64,000 nucleotides of DNA from Craterostigma plantagineum (taxonomy: Eukaryota > Streptophyta > Magnoliopsida > Lamiales > Linderniaceae), in NCBI GenBank assembly GCA_027422505.1, contig JAPQWV010000126.1, forward strand, positions 971,001 to 1,035,000, written 5' to 3'. Positions 23,512 through 34,136 of the stretch are shown piece after piece. Position 1 is the first letter of the stretch. Each line of letters begins with the position of its first letter. The position numbers and the translations under genes are program-made. The notes under the pieces were generated by a model, which was not told the DNA's origin, searched no databases, and saw only the letters and a list, made by a program, of their open reading frames with translations.

Positions 23512-23903
23512 GGCCAAAATATTATTTTAGGTCACTAAGTTCACATGTTTTCTTTTTTGGGTCACTATTTTTTATAATTGCAAAAATAGGTCACTATTTA
23601 TGTATGTTAAAACAAATTCGGATCATCCTCTCATTTTTGGATCACTAAGTATACGTGTTTTCAATTTTGGGTCACTAAGTATATGTGTTTTAAGTTTTCG
23701 AGTCGCTATATTAAATTCTTTTTCGCATGCATAAAAATATAGTGACCCAAAATCGAAAACATGTATACTTAGTGACCCAAAAATGAAAGGGTGACCAAAT
23801 TTATTCTGACATATATAGTTAGTGACATACTTTTACAATTATAAAAAATAATGACCCAAAATGAAAACATGTATACTTAGTGGCCTAAAATAATAATTTG
23901 GCC
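23512..23903. repeat. Inverted-repeat element (MITE-like), 392 bp
   Basis: Both ends carry an approximately 40-bp terminal inverted repeat beginning GGCCAAA and containing ATTATTTTAGG and CACTAAGT, differing at only a few positions. The interior consists of repeated GGTCACTA(AG) units in both orientations, so the element can fold on itself. No clear target-site duplication could be fixed at the ends; flanks are AT-rich. Confidence 0.75.
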
Positions 23904-24321
23904 ATTTATAAATTAGATGTAGTAAAGGGTGGCAGCCTGGCTCAACAGTGTCAATTATATGAAACGGTTAAATGAGCAATCAGTTTGGAAATTTATTTAT
24001 TTTTCTCTCGAATTGAATTGTCACTCTCACGGGATTCGAATATTATCTGCATTTCTTCTTCTTCAAGGAAAAAATGTGAACTTATAAAAACATGACATTT
24101 TATAATGTGCAATAATAAAGAGCGACTTGGTATATTGTGCCATGCTCTGAGACGTTTTGGAAAAACGTTAAAATTTTAAAATAAAAGCGACCATATTTAG
24201 TCAACATTGAATTCCGACTTATAGAACCACTGCAACGCCTCTCAGCCATTCATTAACGCATTACTATTTGTTAATAGTAAATAGTACCATCTATTGCAAC
24301 ATTTCTTACACAGCCATTTAC

Positions 24322-24379
24322 AAAACCCCGCGACAAAACTTCATATATATACATACAAGAAAATTGAAAAACCAACAGT
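24322..24379 (+). repeat. 58-bp exact direct repeat, copy 1
   Basis: Starts AAAACCCCGCGACAAAAC and ends AAAACCAACAGT; the same 58 bases recur at 25463-25520. It includes a TATA-like CATATATATACATAC. Flanking sequences differ, so this is a short duplicated segment rather than a larger one. Confidence 0.95.
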
Positions 24380-24534
24380 ATTCATTTAAAATTGACATCA
24401 TAAAAAAGATATTTTGACATTCATTAAATCGTTGAAGATATGTCTTGTGAAATGTGAAAAGTGAGCGTTTCTTACGTTATGGTAAATATTGTTTGTATGA
24501 TGAAGCACGTGAGTTAATTAATGCTATATATCTA

Positions 24535-24966
24535 GGGGACCTTTACAATTCAGCCCCCATTCAACTTTAAAAATCGTGTTCAGCCCCTGTCATAAAAAGC
24601 AATTAGTTTTAAGGACCCGATTTTTCATACCACTTCATCGGTCTGTGGTACCACTTCTTTGTTCTATAGTACCACTTCTTTGTTCCGCAGTACCACATAA
24701 TTGTTCTGCAATACCACTTCTTTTGTTCTGCATTACCACTTCATTTTTACCGCAGAAAAATGAAGTGGTACTGCAGAACAATTAAGTGGTACTGCAGAGC
24801 AATTATGTGGTACTGCATCACAAAGAAGTGGTACTACATAACAAAGAAGTGGTACCACAGACCGATGAAGTGGTATGAAAAATTGGGTCCTGAAAACTAA
24901 TTGCTTTTTCTGACAAGGGCTGAACACGATTTTTAAACATGAATAGGGCTGAATCATAATATACTC
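24535..24966. mobile_element. MULE-type MITE with long hairpin structure
   Basis: A 432-bp near-perfect palindrome centred near 24757, with arms of about 200 bp (ATTCAGCCC ... GGGCTGAAT). Each arm has about five copies of a roughly 20-bp unit built around GTACCACTTC. The 9-bp ATATATCTA occurs immediately on both sides (24526-24534 and 24967-24975), the target-duplication length typical of Mutator-like elements. It encodes no transposase; short open frames on both strands are by-products of the repeats. Confidence 0.85.
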
Positions 24967-25462
24967 ATATATCTATAGGTAGGTAGTAGCGTATACATCG
25001 CGAGCTAATTAATAAGACATATACAACTGAGCTGACCGTTGATTAATCTAATCACAGTACGCTACGACAGAATCAAATCTACTAATCTCGTTATAAAATT
25101 AAATAAATACGGTACTTACTTATTTTTTTTATTAGTATGGGCAAGTAGTCAAAATCATAGTCAACGTTAACGTGAAAAATGGATTCTTTAATGTTTGTTG
25201 CAAAAATATACTTCTATCACTCCCATTTAATTCCTCCCAAAGATTAGTGTGTACGAAAATTAAGAAACTATGACAGGCGAGGGAAAACTTATTAGTGGAC
25301 ACGCAAATTAAAACGTCTTTTTTTTTTTAAATATAAATGGCGTAATTAGTCTAATTATTGGAATATTTTTTTACCAAAATGGAAATGAGAAGAATTATGT
25401 GGGACGTCCGAAATAGAAAGATGGGAAGAAATAGGTGGGCGGTTGAGAAAACTGTCACGGAT

Positions 25463-25520
25463 AAAACCCCGCGACAAAACTTCATATATATACATACAAG
25501 AAAATTGAAAAACCAACAGT
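25463..25520 (+). repeat. 58-bp exact direct repeat, copy 2
   Basis: Identical to 24322-24379, in the same orientation, 1,141 bp away. The hairpin MITE lies between the two copies. The copy sits about 200 bp beyond the 3' end of the acidic protein gene. Confidence 0.95.
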
Positions 25521-25720
25521 GGGAAGAAAATTAGTTTAATTTCGGCTCTACTATTAATACGCTAGGCATTACATTAGAGGAAAGGAGCATAAAGCATTAA
25601 TAACATACCAAGTTCCCACACGCATAAAATAAAAACAAACAAAAGCATAAGAATTTATTCTTTAATACGTTAGTTAACCTTTGATATTCTACTATTCAAT
25701 TTCAGACATGATGACGATCT

Positions 25721-26288
25721 TCATCGTTCTCCTGCAAAATCGTCGTCGTCGTCATCTTCGTTAAACTCTCCGAAACCATGATGGGGTTCGCCGGAGTATG
25801 GCCTGAAAGGTTCACCGTCTTCGCCGTCGACGAAAGGCGAGTAGACTTCAACGTCGTCGTCCTTCTCTTCATCGTCGTCGTGATAGTAAGGATCTCTATT
25901 ATTAACTTCGTCGTCTTCATCTTCATCATCACCGTCAATGTCCACCGCCGCTGGTTTGATGGGCTCTGCTATATATGGCGGTGGCGCCGGGGATTGTGCC
26001 GCCGCTAGGGGTGGCGGCTCTTTGCTGGTTACTTCGTCGGAGATGATGTCTTCCGCCGTTGGAGCACCGAACTGTGTTTATTAAGCGATGAGCGTTACCG
26101 ACGACTAAATGTTTCTTGCAATAATTGATTTGTATCTATTACTCTATCTTTGATCATTCGAAAATACTTAAAATATTAATTATGACTCGGAAGAAGAGGA
26201 AATGAATATGAGCGTTTTAGTTTAGACAGATGTTCGTTAATTTGGTGATGCAAGAGAAATTTAGTCGCACCTGAACCGAGGCCGCCAT
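25721..26288 (-). CDS. Small, highly acidic protein of unknown function
   Basis: Two exons, 26288-26271 (MAASVQ) and 26071-25721, join in frame to 122 residues; the intron is about 200 bp with GTGCGA donor and ACAG acceptor. After a Pro/Ala-rich segment (about 25-48) the sequence is dominated by Asp/Glu (DGDDEDEDDEV, HDDDEEKDDDVEV) and ends NEDDDDDDFAGER. No domain, signal peptide or membrane span is seen, so the protein is probably disordered. The Asp-rich tail recalls IRONMAN/FEP peptides, but the diagnostic C-terminal APA(A) is absent. A TATA-like segment lies upstream near 26387-26395. It could be a lineage-specific gene; transcript support would be needed. Confidence 0.55.
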
Positions 26289-27165
26289 GGATGGACTTTA
26301 GCACAAACCTAATTTAGTGGAGTGTGAATAAGCACACGAAATGTTGGATCTCAATATTAGTACATATAGGAGTATTGTAATGATGTCCTATATATAGATT
26401 TATTCTTGGCATCTATATAGAATGCTAATAATAAAACATTATACCCTAGACGACCAGGGTTGTGACTTTACCAATACTTAACCAATCACACGACGATATT
26501 CTTTAAAAAAAGAATGATGGGATGCCATAAAAGAAGAGCTATTTACTGTAATTTATACGTAGATCTTCAACATGAAGACTGATAAAGAAAATATCCGTGA
26601 AAAAAAGAAGATTAAATTAAGATGCTATAACTCCATAATTGAACACTTTAACACGACAAAGCGAACCAAATTCTATTCCCTTGCATCTTGTAGCTCAAGG
26701 AATGGACGACCCCGTTACTTTTCTTTTTCTTTTTAATCGAAAATATAAACGATGTCTTCACCATGCATGAATCGATGACCGACCTATTAGAGCTTTCGTT
26801 GTACATTTGTTAATTTAAATTATATGTTTTCTGTAAATCAATGAACACCTTCTTTTTACCTCCGAAAAAAAAAATGAACACCTTTTCTTCTCTAGATATT
26901 GCACAGAACACAACTCACCAACATGTGTACTTTCTTTTGCTCTTACATACACCACATGTTTAAAAACCCTAAAAACACCAATTAACCTACCCGTGACCCA
27001 TAACCCGCCAAAATATCACTGTCACGGGTCGATGATTCACATCTTTATCTTCATATTCCTCCTATATATATACACACACACGCACGCACACACACAAACA
27101 GCGATCATCACTTATCATTTATCGACAAATAAGAAAGGAGCAATCAATCATAGTACAATTGAATC
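26289..27165. other. Intergenic region upstream of both acidic-protein and DIR1-like genes
   Basis: About 880 bp between divergent genes. A TATA-like CTATATATATAC at 27062-27073, followed by a CA-rich leader, fits the promoter of the plus-strand lipid-transfer gene. The other end should hold the acidic gene's promoter. Nothing else recognised. Confidence 0.45.
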
Positions 27166-27492
27166 ATGGAAGGTCGAACCCTATTCTTGTTGATTATTAC
27201 CACAATCATCGTACAACTAGTCTCCCACAACGAATCGCCCTCGTCATATGTCAGTGCAGTGAGCTTGTGCAATGTGACCGAGGAAGGCCTCAACGCTTGC
27301 AAGCCATCGGTTACGCCGGGGAACCCACTGCCGCCGTCGCCGGAGTGCTGCGACGCCGTCTCCGTGGCCGACCTAAAGTGTCTGTGTTCTTACAAGAACT
27401 CTTTCATGTTGCCTTCTCTTGGGATAGATCCTGACCTTGCCCTCGCTCTTCCTGGGAAATGCAATGTCCCCGTCCCCACGGAATGCGAATAG
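27166..27492 (+). CDS. DIR1-like lipid-transfer protein
   Basis: A single exon of 108 residues. A hydrophobic signal peptide occupies about residues 1-24. The mature part has exactly eight cysteines at 35, 45, 61, 62, 72, 74, 99 and 107, i.e. the C-C-CC-CxC-C-C pattern of plant nsLTPs, with CLC at the centre. The Pro-rich stretch [10 protein letters not shown] before the CC pair and [13 protein letters not shown] before the seventh Cys match the DIR1 subgroup, which carries lipid-derived signals in systemic acquired resistance. Expected to be secreted to the apoplast. The TATA box about 100 bp upstream and the in-frame ATG after a purine-rich leader support the start. Confidence 0.9.
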   Translation: MEGRTLFLLIITTIIVQLVSHNESPSSYVSAVSLCNVTEEGLNACKPSVTPGNPLPPSPECCDAVSVADLKCLCSYKNSFMLPSLGIDPDLALALPGKCNVPVPTECE

Positions 27493-29034
27493 CATGCGAC
27501 TTTTTCGTCTAATAGTATCTTGGGCTTAGTAATAATAAAGAAGTGAATTCGTCGAGTATGTAATTATATGTTTTCCATGGGATCGTTTTTGGGTTTTGTT
27601 TGATGAAGGCGTTCTGTTTATGTGGTAGATAATGTTCTTACATATTTATGTATGTTGTTGGTCTTTTCCTGCGCATGTGAAGTAGAGTTTCTTGCAGAAC
27701 TCAATGCACACGCATAAACGCACCATATAATCGAGTGAATGGATGCAATACTTGCGTACAAGTATTAAAAATGACACCTTTCTGCGCATGGCGATATATG
27801 TGCATATTATGTATGTATTCCTCAGCTCTAATTTACAGATAAAAAAATTTTGAGTTGAAAAAAGGTGATCCATTTGAACTTCCTAATACTAATTTCGGTT
27901 CTTGTCGTCCCTCTTTAGATTCCACCTTCATAATGACTTGTTCTTTTTGGAGGCGAGGCGAGGCATTTTGTATGCATCTATTATACTGAGATTTTGTATG
28001 AAGTAGTTATTAAATTGGATCAATAAGCTAACGTTTTTTTTTTTTTTTCAAACGACAATAAGCTAACGTTCACAATTGAATAAAAGGAATGGCTTTTGAT
28101 TTAAGGATTTCACTAGCTTAAGTAGTGTTAGGTTAGGTAGAAAACGACTGTAGATGTAGATTACAAAATGTATTTTCATAAAAATATTAATTTTTAATTA
28201 ATATTAAATACAAATTGCGTGTAGCTGTAGATCTACTCTAATAGGTAGTTGACGGCGAGGGGTGGAGCTCTATACACAAAACGCAATCCTTCGGCAGAAG
28301 GTTGAAAAATAGAATTTTTATTTGTGGGAAGCCCTCAGCTTACACGTCGGAAAGGTCTGCAGAAATTTCCTGATTTTCTTTTCTTGAATTTTATTACGGT
28401 GTTTAGTTGCTTTGTGGGTCAATGCGTATTTCGTTTTTGATGTAATAGTATAAGCTGTGATTCAGTAGGGAAGATGGGTTCAGTCTTACTGTGTTAGTTA
28501 GGCTTTGACTGATGGTAGAAAAGTCGAGTCTTACTGGTTTAGTGAAGAGTTAAGATTCATCCCTTTTCTTCTTTGGATTTTGAACTTTCGATTATATGTT
28601 GAGGCTATAGAGTCAATGCAATTCAGTACTATTTTTGCCTTCATAATTAACTTTGTTGACCTCAGTGCTCATGGAATAATGTCCAAGAACTGTTCTTTTC
28701 AAGAGCTGTAATGTTAACCACGTTGTTCAGGTGGAATCAGGCTAGGTTATAGCGCTTGAGCTCTGTTCCATTGCTTTTATGGTGCCCGAAATGAGTTTGT
28801 TTTTTGGATTTTGCCTCTTATTAGAATGGTGCGATTGGTTTATCATTCCATATTTTATACCCTGTTTTGCTTCACCAATTGTTCTTTTCCGAGAATTTTC
28901 TACAATCCTCTAAGATAGTTCTAGTTCTGATCTTCAGCTGACTTTATTTCGGATTATATGCAAAAAATATTCCAAGATATATGTAGCCAAGGTGATGTTG
29001 TTTGCCTTTTCCTCTCAACGTATAGTTATCGAAA
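27493..29034. other. Intergenic and leader region before HYD1
   Basis: About 1.5 kb. The first part holds the 3' UTR of the DIR1-like gene. The stretch from about 28280 probably holds promoter and a 5'-UTR intron of HYD1: a donor-like GTCTGCAG region lies near 28360, with T-rich DNA before 29035. Short open frames here look non-coding. Confidence 0.4.
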
Positions 29035-29987
29035 ATGGCCGCACAAGGAGGGATCGATCACCCTTACATTCCAAGAGATATGAAATTGCCTGGCTTTGTC
29101 CCTATATTCCTTCCACAGTCAACTATCGTCGGTATATATGGAATCGCTTCGCTGCTCGCCGTCTCCTTCATGTGGATCTTATCAGGTTACAAATTTTTCT
29201 TCGAGTTTTTTCTCTAATATTAGCATATGATTATGTGAAAAAGAGAGATACCTTTTTTCGAGCTATAGTCTATATCATTCTTTGTTCTTTCTAGGATTCG
29301 TCCGTAAGGCATCAAAAGGCGATAGAATACTAATGTGCTGGTGGATATTCACGGGCCTCACACACATACTTCTCGAGGGATATTTCGTATTCACCCCAGA
29401 CTTTTACAAGCAGCAAAATCCTCGTTATCTCGCCGAAGTTTGTAAGCTCGTTACCTTCTTATCCTATGCGAAATTAAAGCACTTGAATTGGACTAAACTT
29501 CTATGCATACGTTGAAATTCTGATGTAATAAGAGAAAATATTTACGACAGGGAAAGAATACAGCAAAGGAGATTCGAGATACGTAGGTCGCAATTCTGCT
29601 GTAGTTGCCGTCGAAGGCGTAACTGTCGTTCTCGAGGGCCCCGCCTGTCTCCTGGCAGTGTATGTAAATTGCAATAATTTGATACTCAACCTAAGATGAT
29701 AATTTATTTGATGATTATTTTTCAGGTATGCTTTAGCAACCAAGAAATCGTATAGGCACATTCTTCAGCTGGCGATTTCTCTGGGGCAACTCTATGGAAC
29801 CATAGTTTATTTCATCACTGCTGTTTTGGATGGGGACAACTTTGCTACTAGTGATTATTATTATTACATGTACTATGTTTTCGCTAATGCATGGTGGGTT
29901 TTAATACCCACCGTTATTTCTGTTCGGTGCTGGAAAACTATATGCAATGCCTGCGCAGTCCAAGAACAGAAGAAGAAGACCAAATAA
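29035..29987 (+). CDS. HYD1: Sterol C-8,7 isomerase (EBP family, HYDRA1)
   Basis: Four exons, 29035-29185, 29295-29441, 29551-29659 and 29726-29987, join to 222 residues, the same size as the Arabidopsis protein. Four to five membrane spans are visible. Family catalytic residues are present: THILLEG supplies His74 and Glu78, [11 protein letters not shown] and VVLEGP supply the later Glu, and [10 protein letters not shown] supplies the Asn/Trp pair. The enzyme converts delta-8 to delta-7 sterols in the ER, in the brassinosteroid-precursor and membrane sterol pathway. It ends in a Lys-rich QEQKKKTK tail, consistent with ER retention. It lies 442 bp upstream of PsaL on the same strand; the two functions are unrelated. 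Confidence 0.95.
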
Positions 29988-30428
29988 TAGTAAGCTTGGG
30001 ATGGAACTTTTCAGGCCATTTTTTTATATCGTTTGGACAAAAATTTGGAACCGAAATAAGAATTTGTATGTTGGATATGGCTTATGGACGTTTTCTGGCA
30101 AGTTTAATGTTCTTCCTCGTTTCCCTTGTGTTTTAATTGTTATACGTCAGATTGTTCTATGTCTGAAGTAAAGATTGTTGTCAAGGATCAGAAAACTAAA
30201 TCAAGAAACAAAATGAAAATCAATTTAGAATGTTAAAGCGGGTAAAAGATAAGATCTTGGGATCAAGTTGGACCAATGAGTGCCATGCATGTCAGGAGAA
30301 TCATCTCTCTGAGAACCACAGGTTTTATCTGCAAAAAGATGAAGATATTATTTTCAATCCGCTTAAGCTCTTTTTGTCATTTTCTTGATTTCTTATAACA
30401 GATTGAAGGTTCGAAAAACTCCGTAAAA

Positions 30429-31169
30429 ATGGCTTCGACAATGGCGAGTCAGCTGCTTAAGAGCAACGTTCTTGCTTCTTCTTTCACAAGCAAAGCACTT
30501 CTCACGCCGAAGGGAATTTCTGCTTCGCCATTAAAGGTTCTCCCTTCTAACAGAAGAAGCTCTTCCTTAACAGTCAAAGCTGTCCAATCTGAGAAGGTAA
30601 TAACGCTTTACTAACCATTCTTCCCAAACAATACTGAGTTATTGATGGACATTTTTCTCCGTCTTTCTACCTTACAGCCAACTTACCAAGTGATTCAGCC
30701 AATCAACGGCGACCCATTCATAGGAAGCCTCGAAACTCCAGTCACGTCGAGCCCCTTAATCGCATGGTACCTATCGAACCTTCCCGCCTATCGAACCGCC
30801 GTGAACCCACTGCTCAGAGGGGTCGAGGTTGGGCTAGCCCATGGGCTCCTCCTCGTTGGCCCCTTCGTCAAGGCGGGTCCGCTCAGAAACACACCCTACG
30901 CAGGCAGCGCTGGCTCGCTGGCGGCGGGCGGGCTTGTGGTGATACTCAGCATTTGCCTGACCATCTATGGCATCGCTTCGTTCAAGGAAGGCGAGCCTTC
31001 GACTGCACCCTCGCTGACCCTCACGGGCAGGAAAAAGGAGCCCGATCAGCTACAGACTGCTGATGGGTGGGCTAAGTTCACGGGCGGGTTCTTCTTCGGT
31101 GGAATCTCAGGCGTGATATGGGCTTATTTTCTGCTGTATGTTCTTGATTTGCCTTACTATGTTAAGTAA
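30429..31169 (+). CDS. PSAL: Photosystem I reaction centre subunit XI (PsaL)
   Basis: Two exons, 30429-30596 and 30678-31169, join to 219 residues. Residues 1-50 form a Ser/Lys-rich chloroplast transit peptide ending near [10 protein letters not shown]. The mature part begins [20 protein letters not shown] and has the PsaL helices ([57 protein letters not shown]). PsaL sits in the thylakoid membrane and supports PSI-LHCII docking and PSI oligomerisation. The upstream region has a GATAAG I-box (30248-30253) and CCAAT (30273-30277), both common in light-regulated nuclear genes. Coding GC in exon 2 is clearly higher than in neighbours. Confidence 0.98.
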
Positions 31170-31424
31170 GTGAGGGGTTTGTGTATGAAAAGTGTGATTT
31201 TTCCTGTACCTTAAGGAACTAAAATGGTCTTGGGAAATTGGAATGATTCAAAGATGTAGCTTCATACACAAGTGCTGATGTATATATTAGCTTAGCTTAC
31301 GAGGCAAGATCAAGTTTAATTACATGTATGATGACTAAAAAAACAACATTCAGAATCCCAGCCACGATGTATATGTTTAAATACAGAGCAGCGAAAAAAG
31401 AAAAGAGAAGAGAAGAAAACGTTA

Positions 31425-33384
31425 CTAGAAATTCCACTTAGCAGACGAATGAGCTGCGGCGGCGGGGCCCAGCCTCGGCCTGCTATGTTGCTCCAAAGGA
31501 CTGTTTCGTTTCTTCATCACAGAAGAAACCGTAGGGCTAAAATAGTCATTGCTCCTCTGAGAATTTGCACCCTGAGAGTAAACTCTCCTTCCCCGCGCCA
31601 AAAAGCTACCGTGCTTTTCCAAAGTCGCCCCTCGAGCCACTGTATTCCTCTGCAGCGGGCCCCACCTGCTGTTATAGTTCACGCAGCTTTGGCTTCGCCC
31701 GACTGGGTAGAGCTTCACACTTTGCTTTGGGAGAGGAATGTTTCTGCTCTCTGCAGTTTCGGCAGAGTACATAGTGGTTTCTCCTTCACTGCTATAGTCG
31801 TGAACCTCCTCAGACATGTCGACGTTCGAAGGGCGGCTCGACTGAGCCTCGCCCTCGGCTCCATTAACCGAGCCAGTCGACTCAGCATCTGGGACGGGCG
31901 GCTCATTAGCCGGCCCAAGATTGTGACCTTCCGATTCTTGTAGTAGCAGATTCTTGATGTAGTTTCGATCCTTATCATTAGGCAAGGCTTCCTTCGACTG
32001 CTGTTTAGGAGATGGTATCGTCGAAGGCTTGGTAACTCTTGGCGGGAAATTTATGTCCAAGAGTTGGATTTGAGCATTAGCTGTCGAGCCATCGTCCCTT
32101 TTCTTAAGCGGGACTGAATTCAGCAAAGGGCTTTCGTAAATTTCTGGGGTAGGGATTCCCTGTGGATGGGCAGCCGAAGATTGTGGCTCAGCTGCCAAAC
32201 TCGGTCCAAGCTGCTCTATTTGCTTCGATACTATTACATTCGACGACGAAGGCGTAGTAGCAGTAGCAACCTCGTTTTCGCCTTCAGTCGTCTTAAAAAC
32301 GCGCCTCTTAGTGAACGACGCGCAAGAATGCTCGCTCCTCTGCCCCGAGGAAGACATCAAGCGCATCAATGGCAGCCTAGGTTTGTTGAGTTCGTCGAGA
32401 TTTCCCTCCCAATTCTGATTCAGCCAATCGCATATGATAGGTATTGGGATCCCAAATTGCGTGGAAATATCTTTTCTCGACGAAGACGAAGAGGTCGAAG
32501 AGGATCTTGGATTCGGAGAAGCCGAAAGCTTCATGGGATCGCAGACCATGAAAGAGAGATTTCCATGGACGTCGAAACCAGCCGAGCCAGGGCTGTAGGT
32601 CGTTCCGTCGGTTGACAGCTTTATAAGGTTGTCTGTGGCTATTACGACCTTTCCTTCGCCTATGGTTAGCTCCTGTTTCTCGGCTGTTGTGTGTCCTAAA
32701 AGGTATACGGTGCTTCCGAGCTCAAGATTTGATTTTGATGGAGTTTTTAAGAAGTGTGGTTGTTGTGCGTTTGATTCTCCGTCTAGGGTGTCGAGGCCCA
32801 CCATTGTTAGGTCGAGGACGGAGCTTGTAATGAAGAACCTGAATCAATACAGAGGATTGAGTACATACAATTCATAAATCTCTTTCGAGACCGAGATATA
32901 ACTAAGAAAATCAAGAAACTTCAGTCAACGTCCTCACTTCTGCAAAAATGACTGGAAAATTGATAAATTCATCATATCAACTCATAATCTCATACACATA
33001 ACCAAATCCCATTATTCCAAGCAAAATCCCATATATCCAACAATGCTACTCAGTAATCACTCGCTCAAGGGAAATTTCTCATACAAAATATAAAGAAAAA
33101 TGTAAAATAGGGATACAAGTGACGTGTGAGTGAGACCTGTGAGGAAAAAGCGTAGCAGAGAGACCATTGTGCAGACGGATCTCGGCGGCTTCGGCAGCTG
33201 AAACACTCGGCAGATTGGCGTGCGTAGTCAGCAGAAGATTCCGGTGAATCAAGAAACCAGTTCCGCCGCCGTTGACGGCGGCCATTGCACCTCCTTTGCC
33301 GGAATAAATGGCTGCCTTCGTCTTCTCCGACTTGCCTCCGCCTCCGCCGTTGCAGAAACACCAAGAATCACCCAATATCCTCAT
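31425..33384 (-). CDS. Trypsin-fold protease-like protein with long disordered tail
   Basis: Two exons, 33384-33137 and 32838-31425, join to 553 residues. Residues about 30-240 resemble a trypsin-like serine protease fold: GTGFLIHRNLLLTTHANLP offers the His, TSSVLDLTMVGLD the Asp, and YSPGSAGFD a GxSxG-like serine. The remaining 300 residues are Ser/Pro/Gln-rich and probably disordered, with a conserved-looking end (GRSQSCVNYNSRWGP, then LARGRR). No signal peptide or transit peptide is evident, so a cytosolic or nuclear site is likely. Plant homologues are annotated only as trypsin-family or hypothetical proteins. The gene is convergent with PsaL, with only 255 bp between stop codons. Enzymatic activity is not established. 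Confidence 0.75.
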
Positions 33385-34136
33385 TTTTAACTTTCAAACT
33401 GAGCTCTTTATCTCAAATTAGAGAGAACAAAAATACTTAATACTAGAGCTAGGTTCAAACAAATGATAGATCCAGAAAACAGAGCTGGGAATCCAAGTAC
33501 ATTGATTCTAGATTCTCGAAACTCTTGTCTCTCTAGGCTCTAGCTAGACTTAGCTATCTGAAATAAATCCATGTGGGCTCGATTTCTCTTCCCTTCGTAT
33601 TTTCTCTTTCAGTGAGAAGAGAACTACTCCATCACCGAAACGCGTAGGTGTAGGAACAGCTAAAAATTATGTACTGAAAATGGTGACAAAGTTAAAAAAT
33701 TAATCTTTCATGTGAGGGTTGGTTTGCTGTTATGGGACAGCAAGCTGTCCCTTCCTTGTAAACGAGTACAGCCCTTATCTGGCAATAGCAAATTCGGCGT
33801 GTCATAATTGAATGGGCCCAATCGAAAGACCCACACTATATAGGCCGGAAAGTTTGGCCCAGTCTATAATTTACTTTCACATACAATATATATTTTTTGT
33901 TAACAAAAATTATTCTCCAAACCAAAACGCAATATATACAACTGTATTCAAGAACATAGCAATCTGATCGATCATTCTTCATCTCTACCGAGAACGAAAG
34001 GATCTAACAAAAACCGAAACCTGAAAACAAAAAAATTGCTTGTAAACTGGCAATGAGAAAATGGAAACATAAGTTTATGACATTACAGCTTTTCCTTTCC
34101 AAGTTAATTTCTTCTAGAGGGCGTCGAATGGAAAGC
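33385..34136. other. Intergenic, about 750 bp
   Basis: Holds the promoter of the trypsin-fold gene and the 3' UTR of the RPA-interacting gene. No further feature recognised. Confidence 0.5.

Noticed and set aside
24576..24957. Two overlapping open frames rich in VPLLCS-type repeats
   Set aside because: They are translations of the GTACCAC repeat units of the hairpin MITE, on both strands.
25721..26288. IRONMAN/FEP iron-signalling peptide
   Set aside because: The Asp-rich run is present but the diagnostic APA(A) C-terminus and small size are not.
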